This document shows positions 7,948-16,785 of a stretch of 64,000 nucleotides of DNA, piece by piece. The position numbers and the translations under genes were made by a program. Position 1 is the stretch's first letter. Every line of letters starts with the position of its first letter. The notes beneath the pieces were generated by a model. It searched no databases and was not told where the DNA came from. It saw only the letters and a program-made list of their open reading frames with translations. Source of the DNA: Hyphomicrobiaceae bacterium UBA7697 (lineage in GTDB: Bacteria > Pseudomonadota > Alphaproteobacteria > Rhizobiales > Methyloligellaceae); contig DLGJ01000008.1 of assembly GCA_002482645.1 (NCBI GenBank), positions 124,001 through 188,000 of the forward strand, in the 5' to 3' direction.

Positions 7948-10398
7948 GTGGCGAAGACAACACGCCGAATAGATCCGGCCCAAACCGGACCCAGAGCGTG
8001 GGAGGGAGAGCAGTCCGGTTTGCGCGGCTCCGACGGACATAACGAAATCGCCAAGCCCGGCCCGAAGTTACCTTCTCGGCTTAATGCGAAGCTTGAGCGC
8101 GAGCCGGACGGGCAAAACATCGTTCCGGTGCGACGGCGCCGACTGCAGTTCACCCTCGGTCTCATCATTATGGTGCTGTCCCTCTGCGCGGGACTGGCCA
8201 CCTACCTCGTTCTAACGGGTCTCACGCCGATCGTACCGACGCAGAGCGTGGTGGTGAGCACGCTGCTCATCAATCTTGTGCTCGTCCTCGCCATGATCGG
8301 GCTGATTGCCTGGCAGGTCACTGGGCTTTGGCTCGCCAGGCGGCGCCATGAAGCCGGTGCGCAACTCCACGTGCGCATCGTCAGCCTGTTCAGCGTCATC
8401 GCCGTCGCGCCCGCGATCGTGCTTGCCATTTTCGCCAGCGTCTCGCTCAACCGCGGTCTCGATCACTGGTTCTCCAGCCGCACCAAGTCCATCATTCAAA
8501 ACTCGATCGACGTGGCCACGGCCTATCTCCAGGAACACGGTCAGGTCATCCGCGCCGACACGGTCGGCATGGCGAAGGACATCGACGAGGCGGTCGAGTT
8601 GGTCCGGGCCCAGCCCCAAGGCTTCGGGAACTTCCTCAACGCTCAAGCGGCGATCAGAGCCATTCCGGCGGCCTATCTGATCGATTCCCAAGGCAAGGTT
8701 CTGGCCACGGCCGCGTCCATGTCGAAATTGCCTTACCGGGCCCCGCCGAAAGAAGCCATGGATTTGGCCAAGAAGGGGCAGGTCATCGTCATCGCCCCGG
8801 GCCAGACCAGCATGGTCGGCGCCATCAAGAGTCTCGACAATTTCAACGACACCTATCTCTATGTCGTCCGCGCGGTGAACGCGCGGGTGCTGCAGCAGTT
8901 GCGGGCCACGCGCGCCAATGTCGCCGAGTACCAGTTGCTCGAACAGCGGCGCGCCGGCGTCCAAGTGGCGTTCGGGCTGATGTACGTGGCCATCGCTCTC
9001 ACGCTTCTGTTGTCCGCGATCTGGATCGGCATGTGGTTCGCGAACCGCTTGGTCGCGCCGATCGGCCAATTGATGGGCGCCGCCGAGGAGATCAGCCACG
9101 GCAATCTCCGGGTGAAGGTGCGCGTCAACCCGGCGGACGGAGACCTCGCCGTACTCGGTTCGACATTCAATACGATGGCCTCCGAGCTCAAATCCCAGCG
9201 GGACGAACTGGTCGGCGCCAACGCGACGCTCGACGAGCGCAACCGCTTTATGTCGGCGGTGCTGTCGGGCGTGACGGCCGGCGTTGTCGGCGTCGACTCC
9301 GGCGGAACCGTCAACCTCGTCAACCGCTCGGCCGAGGAACTGCTCGGCGTGAAGGAAGACAAGCTCGTCGGGAAGCAACTGGCCGACGCGGTGCCGGAAT
9401 TCGGCCCGCATCTCAAGCGCGCCCGCAAGCAGGCAAGACACGCGGCGACGGATCAAGTCGCGTTGCGGCGCGGCGGCTCGGAACGCAATTTCGCGGTTCG
9501 CGTGACCAGCGAAGGCGAGGGGCAGGGCTATGTCGTCACCTTCGACGACATCACGGAACTGGTCATCGCCCAGCGCTCCACGGCCTGGGCGGACGTCGCC
9601 CGCCGGATCGCGCACGAGATCAAGAACCCGCTCACGCCGATCCAGCTCTCGGCCGAACGCATCCGCCGGAAATACGGCAAGGTCATCACCGAAGATCGCG
9701 AAATCTTCGAGCAATGCACCGACACCATCGTTCGCCAGGTGTCGGATATCGGCCGCATGGTCGACGAGTTCTCCGCGTTCGCGCGCATGCCGAAGCCCGT
9801 AATGGAGCTGCACGACGTGCGCGAGATCGTGCGCGAGGCCGTGTTCCTGTTCCAGGTCAGCCGGCCCGACATCAAGTTCACGCTCGACCTCCCGGACAAG
9901 CCCGTCATGACCATGTCGGATCAGCGTCTCCTCACGCAGGCCGTGACCAACTTGGTCAAGAACGCGAGCGAAGGCATCGACACGGCGGTCGAGAACGATC
10001 CCGAGCGCGCCGGAACGGGCGAGATCACGGCGAAGGTCACGACCAAAGGCGACCGCGTCTATATGAACATCATCGACAATGGCTGCGGCCTGCCCAGGGA
10101 GGACCGCGAACGCCTGATCGAGCCCTATATGACAACGCGGGTCAAGGGCACCGGACTTGGATTGGCCATCGTGCAGCGCATCACCGAGCAGCACGGGGGC
10201 AAATTGCGGCTGGCCGATGCGCCGAAGCGCAACGGCAAAGTGGAAGGGGCGTCGGTACGGATCGATCTGCCGATCATCGCGCGCGAGGAACCGGACAAGG
10301 AACCTGTCCCCGAGGAGGTTGCGTCGAAGTCCGAATCCAAGCCGGAGACCGCGGGCCCGTCACCGGAAGAAGAAGAGGAAGTATCTCATGGCGTCTGA
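7948..10398 (+). CDS. ntrY: membrane histidine kinase NtrY
   Basis: 816-residue transmembrane kinase of the NtrYX system. A basic, proline-rich cytoplasmic N-tail (1-65) precedes three membrane segments (about 66-90, 101-130, 144-167). A periplasmic domain follows, then a fourth segment (338-362), HAMP (about 365-415), PAS (about 425-530), HisKA with RRIAHEIKNPLTP (His556), and an HATPase domain with NLVKNASEGI, DNGCGLP and GTGLGLAIV. A charged tail ends in a short Glu run. Start is GTG at 7948. In related bacteria NtrY senses nitrogen or redox state and phosphorylates NtrX; the ligand cannot be read from sequence. Its end overlaps ntrX by 11 bp. Confidence 0.95.
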   Translation: MAKTTRRIDPAQTGPRAWEGEQSGLRGSDGHNEIAKPGPKLPSRLNAKLEREPDGQNIVPVRRRRLQFTLGLIIMVLSLCAGLATYLVLTGLTPIVPTQSVVVSTLLINLVLVLAMIGLIAWQVTGLWLARRRHEAGAQLHVRIVSLFSVIAVAPAIVLAIFASVSLNRGLDHWFSSRTKSIIQNSIDVATAYLQEHGQVIRADTVGMAKDIDEAVELVRAQPQGFGNFLNAQAAIRAIPAAYLIDSQGKVLATAASMSKLPYRAPPKEAMDLAKKGQVIVIAPGQTSMVGAIKSLDNFNDTYLYVVRAVNARVLQQLRATRANVAEYQLLEQRRAGVQVAFGLMYVAIALTLLLSAIWIGMWFANRLVAPIGQLMGAAEEISHGNLRVKVRVNPADGDLAVLGSTFNTMASELKSQRDELVGANATLDERNRFMSAVLSGVTAGVVGVDSGGTVNLVNRSAEELLGVKEDKLVGKQLADAVPEFGPHLKRARKQARHAATDQVALRRGGSERNFAVRVTSEGEGQGYVVTFDDITELVIAQRSTAWADVARRIAHEIKNPLTPIQLSAERIRRKYGKVITEDREIFEQCTDTIVRQVSDIGRMVDEFSAFARMPKPVMELHDVREIVREAVFLFQVSRPDIKFTLDLPDKPVMTMSDQRLLTQAVTNLVKNASEGIDTAVENDPERAGTGEITAKVTTKGDRVYMNIIDNGCGLPREDRERLIEPYMTTRVKGTGLGLAIVQRITEQHGGKLRLADAPKRNGKVEGASVRIDLPIIAREEPDKEPVPEEVASKSESKPETAGPSPEEEEEVSHGV

Positions 10399-11785
10399 CA
10401 TCCTGATCGTCGACGACGAGGCCGATATCAGGGAGCTCATTTCCGGCATCCTTGAGGACGAGGGACACGCGACCCGGCTTGCCAAGGACAGCGACGAAAC
10501 GCTCAAGGTGATCGAAGAGCGCAGGCCCTCGCTGGTCATTCTCGACATTTGGCTTCAGGGCTCGCGGCTCGACGGTCTGGAATTGCTGGACGAGATCAAG
10601 AAGGCCCATCCCGACCTGCCCGTGATCATCATCAGCGGTCACGGCAACATCGAGACGGCGGTGTCGGCCATTCAGGCGGGCGCCTACGACTATATCGAAA
10701 AGCCTTTCAAGGCCGACCGCCTCGTTCTCATCACCGCCCGCGCGCTCGAAGCCTCGCGCCTGAAACGCGAGAACCGGGAACTGCGGGAGCGCAGCACCTA
10801 TTCCTTCGAAATGGTCGGCAAGTCGGCCTCGATCGGCCAGTTGCGCCAAGCCATCGAGAAGGTCGCTCCAACCAACAGCCGCGTGCTGATCACCGGACCG
10901 TCGGGCTGCGGCAAGGAACTCGCCGCGCGGGTGATGCATGCGAAGTCTCAGCGCGCGGACGGTCCGTTCGTGGTGCTCAATGCCGCGGCGATGGTGCCGG
11001 ACCGGATGGAGCTCGAACTCTTCGGAACGGAGGAGGGGACGGGCTCGGGACCGCGCAAGGTGGGCGCGCTCGAAGAGGCTCATGGCGGTACGCTCTATAT
11101 CGACGAAGTCGCCGACATGCCGCTCGAGACCCAGGCGAAGATCCTGCGCGTCCTGGTCGAGCAGCGCTTCCAGCGTCTCGGCGGCGGCCCCAAGGTTCAT
11201 GTGGACGTCCGCGTGGTCTCGTCGACCAGCCACGACCTGCAGAAAGAGATTTCGGCGGGACGCCTGCGCGAGGATCTCTATCACCGCCTGAACGTGGTGC
11301 CGATCCGGGTCCCGGGGCTTGCGGAACGGCGCGAGGACATCCCCGATCTCGTCCGCTACTTCGTTCAGACCATTTCGGTCGCCTCGGGATTGCCGCCGCG
11401 CCGTATCGGGGAGGACGCCATGGCGGTCCTTCAGTCCCATGAATGGCCGGGCAATGTGCGTCAGCTCCGCAACAACGTGGAGCGGCTGATGATCCTTGTC
11501 GGCGGCGACGCGGACTCCATCGTGACGGCCGATATGCTCCCCGACGAGATCGTCTCTCCGGTGCCACTGACGCCGAACGGCGCGGGCGGCGAACATTTGA
11601 TGTCGCTACCGCTGCGGGATGCCCGCGAGATCTTCGAGCGGGAGTATCTCCTGGCGCAGGTCAACCGCTTCGGCGGAAACATCTCCAGGACCGCCGAATT
11701 CGTCGGCATGGAGCGCTCCGCGCTGCACCGGAAACTTCGCGCCCTTGGTGTCAATTCGAATGAAAGAAACGCCGCAATGCGTTAA
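10388..11785 (+). CDS. ntrX: response regulator NtrX
   Basis: 465 residues. Receiver with VDDE (8-11) and phospho-acceptor Asp53 (LVILDIWLQG), AAA+ domain with Walker A GPSGCGKE and Walker B GGTLYIDEVADMP, and a C-terminal Fis-type HTH (RTAEFVGMERSALHRKLRALG). The sigma-54 contact loop is degenerate: where NtrC has GAFTGA, this protein reads TEEGTGSGPRKVG. Alphaproteobacterial NtrX proteins are known to deviate here, suggesting it acts as a repressor or sigma-70-type regulator. I start it at 10388, because the receiver begins immediately and the gene overlaps ntrY. Confidence 0.95.
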   Translation: MASDILIVDDEADIRELISGILEDEGHATRLAKDSDETLKVIEERRPSLVILDIWLQGSRLDGLELLDEIKKAHPDLPVIIISGHGNIETAVSAIQAGAYDYIEKPFKADRLVLITARALEASRLKRENRELRERSTYSFEMVGKSASIGQLRQAIEKVAPTNSRVLITGPSGCGKELAARVMHAKSQRADGPFVVLNAAAMVPDRMELELFGTEEGTGSGPRKVGALEEAHGGTLYIDEVADMPLETQAKILRVLVEQRFQRLGGGPKVHVDVRVVSSTSHDLQKEISAGRLREDLYHRLNVVPIRVPGLAERREDIPDLVRYFVQTISVASGLPPRRIGEDAMAVLQSHEWPGNVRQLRNNVERLMILVGGDADSIVTADMLPDEIVSPVPLTPNGAGGEHLMSLPLRDAREIFEREYLLAQVNRFGGNISRTAEFVGMERSALHRKLRALGVNSNERNAAMR

Positions 11786-11861
11786 CATAGCTCAGTGACT
11801 CGCTCTAGGGGAGAGCACACAAGTTGAATTCGCCCTTAGTCGAATAGCTTACGGGCGCACA

Positions 11862-11891
11862 TTGAGGTTGCGTCTAAATATCGCGTATAGC
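11862..11891 (+). promoter_or_regulatory. possible hfq promoter
   Basis: In the 170-bp gap before hfq, TTGAGG (11862-11867) and TATAGC (11886-11891) are 18 bp apart and could be the -35 and -10 elements of a sigma-70-type promoter about 65 bp upstream of the hfq ATG. The match is partial and inferred by eye. A purine-rich ribosome site (GGGACGGGGAAG) precedes the start. Confidence 0.3.
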
Positions 11892-11955
11892 CGGTTCGTC
11901 TCAATCCGGAGCCATATTTTGAGACCAAGCGTGAACCAAAGGGACGGGGAAGCCC

Positions 11956-12210
11956 ATGCCGACAGAGCGCACGCAAAGCCTGCAAGACACGTTTCTCAAT
12001 CACGTTCGCAAGAGTAAGACGCCCCTCACGATCTTTCTGGTCAACGGGGTCAAGTTACAGGGCGTTGTGACCTGGTTCGATAATTTCTGCGTCCTGCTGC
12101 GTCGCGACGGTCATTCGCAACTCGTCTACAAGCACGCCATTTCCACCATCATGCCAGGACAGCCTATTCAGCTTGCCGACATCACCGATGCGGAAGGTGC
12201 CGCGGATTAA
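11956..12210 (+). CDS. hfq: RNA chaperone Hfq
   Basis: 84-residue Sm-like protein that forms a hexamer and pairs small RNAs with mRNAs. The Sm1 part (LQDTFLNHVRKSKTPLTIFL, NGVKLQGVVTWFDNF) and Sm2 part (LVYKHAISTIMP, with the YKHAIST signature) are complete. The length is typical for Alphaproteobacteria, with a short acidic tail. It lies downstream of ntrYX and immediately upstream of hflX, the widely conserved hfq-hflX pair. Confidence 0.97.
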   Translation: MPTERTQSLQDTFLNHVRKSKTPLTIFLVNGVKLQGVVTWFDNFCVLLRRDGHSQLVYKHAISTIMPGQPIQLADITDAEGAAD

Positions 12211-13623
12211 TTGCGCCCGACGGACCCTAAACAGCTGGCAAGCAAAAAGGGGCGGCAAGGCCGCAGCGGTGGGGGTGACGATCGTCGTGTGCGTGCCGTC
12301 GTGTTCGTGCCGATCCTCGACACGAAGCCAGGCGCCCAGCCGCGCGACGGCGCGCGGGAAAGGGCGGCTGGAGTTTTAGACCGGACGCCCCAGGCCCGGC
12401 TCGAAGAAGCGGCCGGGCTTGCGGCGGCCATCGAACTCGACGTGAGAGCGAGCGGCGTCGTTTCGGTGTCGCAACCGAAACCGGCGACACTGTTCGGCTC
12501 CGGCAAGGTCGAGGAGCTTGCGGGCGTCGTCCGTATCGAGGAAGCGGAACTCGTCGTCGTCGATCATCCGCTGACGCCCGTTCAGCAACGCAATCTCGAG
12601 ACGGCGTGGGATGCCAAGGTTCTGGACCGGACCGGACTGATCCTCGAGATCTTCGGCGAACGCGCCCGGACGCGGGAAGGGCGGCTGCAAGTCGAACTCG
12701 CGCACCTCGTCTACCAGAAGAGCCGGCTGGTTCGATCCTGGACCCACCTTGAGCGTCAGCGCGGCGGTTTCGGCTTTCTTGGCGGCCCCGGCGAGACCCA
12801 GATCGAAACCGACCGGCGCCTGTTGTCCGAGCGCATCATCAAGATCCAGAAAGAGCTGGATCACGTCCGCCAAACCCGCGCGCTCCACAGAAAGTCGCGC
12901 CAGCGCGTCCCATACCCGGCCGTAGCGCTCGTCGGCTACACCAATGCCGGCAAGTCCACGCTGTTCAACACGCTGACCGGCGCCGAGGTCCTGGCGCAAG
13001 ACATCCTGTTCGCCACGCTCGATCCGACCATCCGCGCGCTGATCCTACCGAACGGTTCGAAGTCGGTGCTTTCGGACACGGTGGGTTTCATCTCCGATCT
13101 GCCGACCACGCTCGTGGCCGCGTTCCGCGCCACGCTCGAGGAAGTGCAGGAGGCCGATCTCGTTCTCCATATCCGCGACATTTCCGACCAGGCCACCGCC
13201 AGCCAGCGGGCCGACGTCAATGCCGTGCTCGCGGAACTTGGCATCAATGCCGAGGAGGAACCCGACAGGGTGCTCGAAGTCTGGAACAAGGCAGACCTGT
13301 TGGACCGGGCCTCCCTCGAACACGCCAAGAACGAAGCGGCGCGCCACGGCGCGATCCTCGTTTCGGCCATGAGCGGCATGGGACTCGATGAGCTGCTCGC
13401 CGAGATCGAGACGAGGCTGAACCGCCGCCGCCAGACGCTCGACATCGTCGTGCAGCCGCAGGAAGGCGCGCTGTCGAACTGGATCTACGAGAATTGCGAG
13501 GTGATCTCGCGCTCCGATCTCGGCGATGGCGTCACGTCACTGCGCATTCGCGTGTCGCCGGAAAAGCGCGACAAGCTGGCGCGCGTCGCCGGCGCCTCGC
13601 GGCTTCAGACCGCCGCCGAGTAG
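12211..13623 (+). CDS. hflX: ribosome-associated GTPase HflX
   Basis: 470-residue GTPase that binds 50S/70S ribosomes and can split stalled ribosomes under stress. N-terminal HflX domain (about 25-190, with the glycine-rich FGSGKVEEL and GFGFLGGPGETQIE), then the G domain: G1 GYTNAGKSTLF (about 245), DTVGFISDLP (G3) and NKADLLD (G4). The start is the TTG directly after the hfq stop, with no intergenic base, so translation is probably coupled to hfq. The N-terminal 20 residues are basic and unstructured. Confidence 0.94.
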   Translation: MRPTDPKQLASKKGRQGRSGGGDDRRVRAVVFVPILDTKPGAQPRDGARERAAGVLDRTPQARLEEAAGLAAAIELDVRASGVVSVSQPKPATLFGSGKVEELAGVVRIEEAELVVVDHPLTPVQQRNLETAWDAKVLDRTGLILEIFGERARTREGRLQVELAHLVYQKSRLVRSWTHLERQRGGFGFLGGPGETQIETDRRLLSERIIKIQKELDHVRQTRALHRKSRQRVPYPAVALVGYTNAGKSTLFNTLTGAEVLAQDILFATLDPTIRALILPNGSKSVLSDTVGFISDLPTTLVAAFRATLEEVQEADLVLHIRDISDQATASQRADVNAVLAELGINAEEEPDRVLEVWNKADLLDRASLEHAKNEAARHGAILVSAMSGMGLDELLAEIETRLNRRRQTLDIVVQPQEGALSNWIYENCEVISRSDLGDGVTSLRIRVSPEKRDKLARVAGASRLQTAAE

Positions 13624-13632
13624 GGGACCCGC

Positions 13633-14493
13633 CTACTCTTTTCCGTTCTTGGATGCCGGACTTTTTGCCGCTTTCTCAGCCTCTTTCGCCGCGTTCCACA
13701 ACCGGTCCATCTCGTAGAGATCGGAATCCTCGGGACTACGGCCTTCCGTGGCAAGTGCCGCCTCGATGCTCTGAAATCTCCGGATGAACTTCGCGCTAGT
13801 CCCGCGCAGTGCCGCCTCCGGATCGATCCCGAGATGGCGGGCGACGTTCGCCATCACGAACACCACGTCGCCGAATTCTTCGGCGATCCGCTCCTGCGAT
13901 TGCGACTCCGCGATAGCTTCCTTCAGTTCGTCCAATTCCTCTTCGACCTTGCCGAGAATGAGCCCGACGTCGCTCCAATCGAAGCCCACATCGGCCGCGC
14001 GCTTTTGAAGCTTCGAGGCCCGCGTCAGACCCGGCATGGCCACGGGCACGTCGTTCAGGATACTCGCGCCGTCGACCGGTTCGCCGCGCGCCGCTCGTTC
14101 CTCCGCCTTGATCCGCTCCCAAAGCCCGGAACTCAGAAACTCCGCACGCCGGGAAGGGTCCTCGAACACGTGCGGATGGCGCCGGATCATTTTCCGGGTG
14201 ATCGCATCGGCCACGTCGTCGAACGAGAACGCGCCTTCCTCCGAGGCCATCTGCGCGTGATAGACGACCTGCAGCAGAAGATCGCCGAGCTCGTCCTTCA
14301 GCCCGTCCATGTCGCCCCGCTCGATCGCATCGGCGACCTCGTAGGCTTCCTCGATCGTGTAGGGCGCGATCGTCTCGAAGCTTTGCTTCACATCCCACGG
14401 ACAGCCCGTTTCGGGATCGCGCAAGCGCGCCATCACGGCTAGCAGGTCTGCCAGCGTGTACTTCTTACGTGAATTGGAATTTCTGTCAGCCAC
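13633..14493 (-). CDS. mazG: nucleoside triphosphate pyrophosphohydrolase MazG
   Basis: 286 residues with two MazG-type all-alpha domains, as in the E. coli enzyme. The first carries the metal-binding EEAYEVADAI and DELGDLLLQV (about 50-75). The second carries EEELDELKEAI and EEFGDVVFVMAN (about 185-220). MazG hydrolyses (d)NTPs to NMPs and cleans aberrant nucleotides. GTG start at 14491-14493, one base after the stop of the small membrane-protein gene, implying coupling. Converges on hflX with a 9-bp gap. A Lys/Ala/Glu-rich tail follows the second domain. Confidence 0.94.
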   Translation of the reverse strand: MADRNSNSRKKYTLADLLAVMARLRDPETGCPWDVKQSFETIAPYTIEEAYEVADAIERGDMDGLKDELGDLLLQVVYHAQMASEEGAFSFDDVADAITRKMIRRHPHVFEDPSRRAEFLSSGLWERIKAEERAARGEPVDGASILNDVPVAMPGLTRASKLQKRAADVGFDWSDVGLILGKVEEELDELKEAIAESQSQERIAEEFGDVVFVMANVARHLGIDPEAALRGTSAKFIRRFQSIEAALATEGRSPEDSDLYEMDRLWNAAKEAEKAAKSPASKNGKE

Positions 14494-14494
14494 T

Positions 14495-14752
14495 CTATGC
14501 GACGCCTATCGAGCTTCGAATCTCTAGGAGCACTATCAGGACCAGTATCCAAATCAGCACACCAACCCAAGCGGCCATGTCCGAAGAGCACAGCAGTTTG
14601 CCGTCGCTGTCCCTCTGAAATCCCAGCCAATTGTAGCCGAGTCTCTGCGATGTCAGCGCATCAACCTTGACGGCTCCAAACGACACCAATGGCAGTAGAT
14701 ACTTCGTCGTCCTGTACCCAATGAAATCGAGGAGGACGTCGAATACGATCAC
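14495..14752 (-). CDS. small membrane protein coupled to mazG (unknown function)
   Basis: 85 residues, not recognised. An amphipathic N-terminal part (about 5-30) is followed by a polar stretch with one Cys and a strong C-terminal membrane segment (about 61-77). Two features support a real gene: a near-consensus ribosome site GGAGGT five bases before a GTG start, and a stop codon one base before the mazG GTG. The segment is less GC-rich than mazG, which may indicate later acquisition. Inference: a small inner-membrane protein co-expressed with MazG. Confidence 0.6.
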   Translation of the reverse strand: MIVFDVLLDFIGYRTTKYLLPLVSFGAVKVDALTSQRLGYNWLGFQRDSDGKLLCSSDMAAWVGVLIWILVLIVLLEIRSSIGVA

Positions 14753-14985
14753 TGCTCACCTCCGTTCAATTCAGGCATCAAATCAACGGCAGGGACCCCA
14801 GCAACGCCACTTATTGAACACCTAGAATTCGACGAAAAATCAGTGTGTTGCACAAGCCCGCTCAAAGCTCCGAAATGTATATCTGAAATTCGCATAAGGT
14901 ATATTATGGAAAATAATATATGCCTCGACCTGGGTGACGGCGGCCCCGAGAACATCGCCGCCGTTCGCGTTGCGCTACGCGCTTG
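14753..14985. other. AT-rich intergenic region with a perfect palindrome
   Basis: This 233-bp gap between pepA and the small mazG-linked gene is visibly AT-rich. At 14900-14920 it contains a perfect 8-bp inverted repeat, TATATTAT, five-base spacer GGAAA, ATAATATA. The palindrome could be an operator or a cruciform-type element; there is no adjoining T run on the expected transcript. A weak overlapping minus-strand frame is not convincing as a gene. Confidence 0.4.
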
Positions 14986-16509
14986 TCAGCGCTCGTAATG
15001 ATCGCGGATCAGCCGGTCGAGCAGCCTGACGCCAAAGCCCGACCCCCAGCTCCGGTTGATGTCGGTGTCGCCGGAAGCCATGCCGGTGCCGGCGATGTCG
15101 AGGTGCGCCCAAGGCGTCCCAGGCTTGATGAAGCGCTGCAGGAACTGAGCGGCGGAGATCGAACCGCCCCAGCGTCCGCCCGTGTTCTTGATGTCGGCCA
15201 CCTTGGAGTCGATCAGCTTGTCGTATTTGGGCCCGAGCGGAAGCCGCCACAGCTTCTCGCCGGTCTCGAGACCGGCAGCCGTCAGCCGCGCGGATAGTTC
15301 GTCGTCGTTCGAGAACAATCCGGCGTGCTCCTTGCCGAGCGCCACCATGATGGCGCCGGTGAGCGTGGCGAGATTGATCACCGCGACCGGCTTGAACTTC
15401 TCTTGGGCGTACCAGAGGCAATCGGCCAGCACCATGCGCCCTTCCGCGTCGGTGTTGAGCACTTCGATGGTCGTACCCGACATCGCCTCGACCACATCGC
15501 CCGGACGCTGAGCCGTTCCGCTCGGCATGTTCTCGACGAGACCGATGATGCCGACCGCGTTGACCTTCGCCTTGCGTTCGGCGAGGGCCAGCATCAGTCC
15601 GGCCACGCAGGCCGCGCCGGCCATGTCGCCCTTCATGTCCTCCATGCCGGCGGCGGGCTTCAGCGAAATGCCGCCGGTGTCGAAGGTGACGCCCTTGCCG
15701 ACGATGGCAATGGGGTCGCCGCCGCGAACGCCGGCCCCTTTCCACTGCATCACCGCCACATGGCTTGTATTCTCGCTCCCTTGGCCGACGGCCAGCAGCG
15801 CGCCCATCCCGAGCCGCTTCATCTGCGCCTCGCTCAGGATCGTGACCTGCACGCCCGCCTTGGCGAGCGCCTTGGCACGCGCGGCAAACGCCGCCGGCGT
15901 CAGTACGTTGGCCGGCTCGTTAACGAGATCGCGCGCGAGGTTGACCCCGTCGACGATGGCGCGTTCCGGCGCGAAGGCCCGTCTGGCCGCGCCAGGATCG
16001 GCGCAATGCACAACGAGCTTCTTCAGCGGCGTCGCGTTCTTCTCCGTCTCGGAATTCTTGGACTTGTACTTGTCGAACTTGTAGTTCCGCAACTGCGCGC
16101 CGAGCGCGAAGCTCGCCGCATCCTCCGCCGAAAGTTCGCCTTTCGCCTTCTCGAGATAGACGTGGGCGGCTCCCCCTTCCCGGCCGCTCAGCTTGCCGCG
16201 TACGGCACCGCCGAGATTGAGCCAGGCGTCATTCGCGTAGTCCGCGGGCTTCCCAAGACCGACGAGAACGATGCGCGCAAATTTGACTCCCCGAGGCGCA
16301 AGCACGTCCACGCTCGACCCCTTCTTGCCCTTGAACGCGGAGATGCGCGCGGCTTCGCTCAGCATGCCCTTGGTCTTCTTGTCGAGGTCCTGCGCGGCGG
16401 ACGTGAACTTCGGCCCGTCCTCGGCAAAGACCACGGCAACACCATCGGCGGCAGCCGCGGACGGGCTGGCAAATGACAACGTCGTTTGATCGGTCACGGT
16501 AAACTCCAT
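14986..16509 (-). CDS. pepA: leucyl aminopeptidase (M17)
   Basis: 507-residue cytosolic metallo-aminopeptidase. The C-terminal catalytic domain has the metal and active-site motifs VGKGVTFDTGGISLKP (Lys and Asp ligands) and NTDAEGRMVLADCL (signature NTDAEGRL-type), plus GDMAGAA. The N-terminal macro-like domain (1-165) includes LVGLGK. The open frame extends further upstream, but the ATG at 16507-16509 begins a family-typical N-terminus and the upstream portion is low-complexity. Divergent from the lptFGD operon, a common alphaproteobacterial arrangement. Confidence 0.95.
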   Translation of the reverse strand: MEFTVTDQTTLSFASPSAAAADGVAVVFAEDGPKFTSAAQDLDKKTKGMLSEAARISAFKGKKGSSVDVLAPRGVKFARIVLVGLGKPADYANDAWLNLGGAVRGKLSGREGGAAHVYLEKAKGELSAEDAASFALGAQLRNYKFDKYKSKNSETEKNATPLKKLVVHCADPGAARRAFAPERAIVDGVNLARDLVNEPANVLTPAAFAARAKALAKAGVQVTILSEAQMKRLGMGALLAVGQGSENTSHVAVMQWKGAGVRGGDPIAIVGKGVTFDTGGISLKPAAGMEDMKGDMAGAACVAGLMLALAERKAKVNAVGIIGLVENMPSGTAQRPGDVVEAMSGTTIEVLNTDAEGRMVLADCLWYAQEKFKPVAVINLATLTGAIMVALGKEHAGLFSNDDELSARLTAAGLETGEKLWRLPLGPKYDKLIDSKVADIKNTGGRWGGSISAAQFLQRFIKPGTPWAHLDIAGTGMASGDTDINRSWGSGFGVRLLDRLIRDHYER

Positions 16510-16681
16510 CGGTGGGTCTCGCCGCCGGGACGTGAGCGGCGATGGGCAAAAGCGTAGCCTCCCAAGCGCCCGCGCGCCCGTGGTGCAGTAATGCAACAGC
16601 GGCAGGAAATCGTTCGACCTTCGTAAGTGTTGTCCGTGGTGAAAGCAAGCCATTCGCTTTGGCCGAAATTCCGCCATGTTG

Positions 16682-16711
16682 GGCTGGTCAAATTTGCAAG
16701 AAATACCAGCC
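16682..16711. promoter_or_regulatory. inverted repeat in the pepA-lptF divergent promoter region
   Basis: Perfect 7-bp arms GGCTGGT (16682-16688) and ACCAGCC (16705-16711) separated by a 16-base AT-rich spacer lie about 75 bp before lptF. A TTGACG that could be a -35 hexamer begins at 16714, right after the right arm, so a bound regulator could affect transcription of lptF. The regulator is unknown. Confidence 0.35.
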
Positions 16712-16785
16712 GGTTGACGCGATTTTGGGGGCTATTTGGGGTGGCCGGCCTCCGGGTGGTTTGGGGACATCGAAAAAGCGGGCTC

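Noticed and set aside
8212..10194. Long open frame antisense to ntrY
   Set aside because: It mirrors the codon pattern of the kinase gene, has Arg/Gly/Asp-rich composition with no domain pattern, and is expected in GC-rich DNA.
14749..14955. 68-residue minus-strand frame upstream of the mazG-linked gene
   Set aside because: No ribosome site, no recognisable pattern, and it runs across the AT palindrome; likely noncoding.
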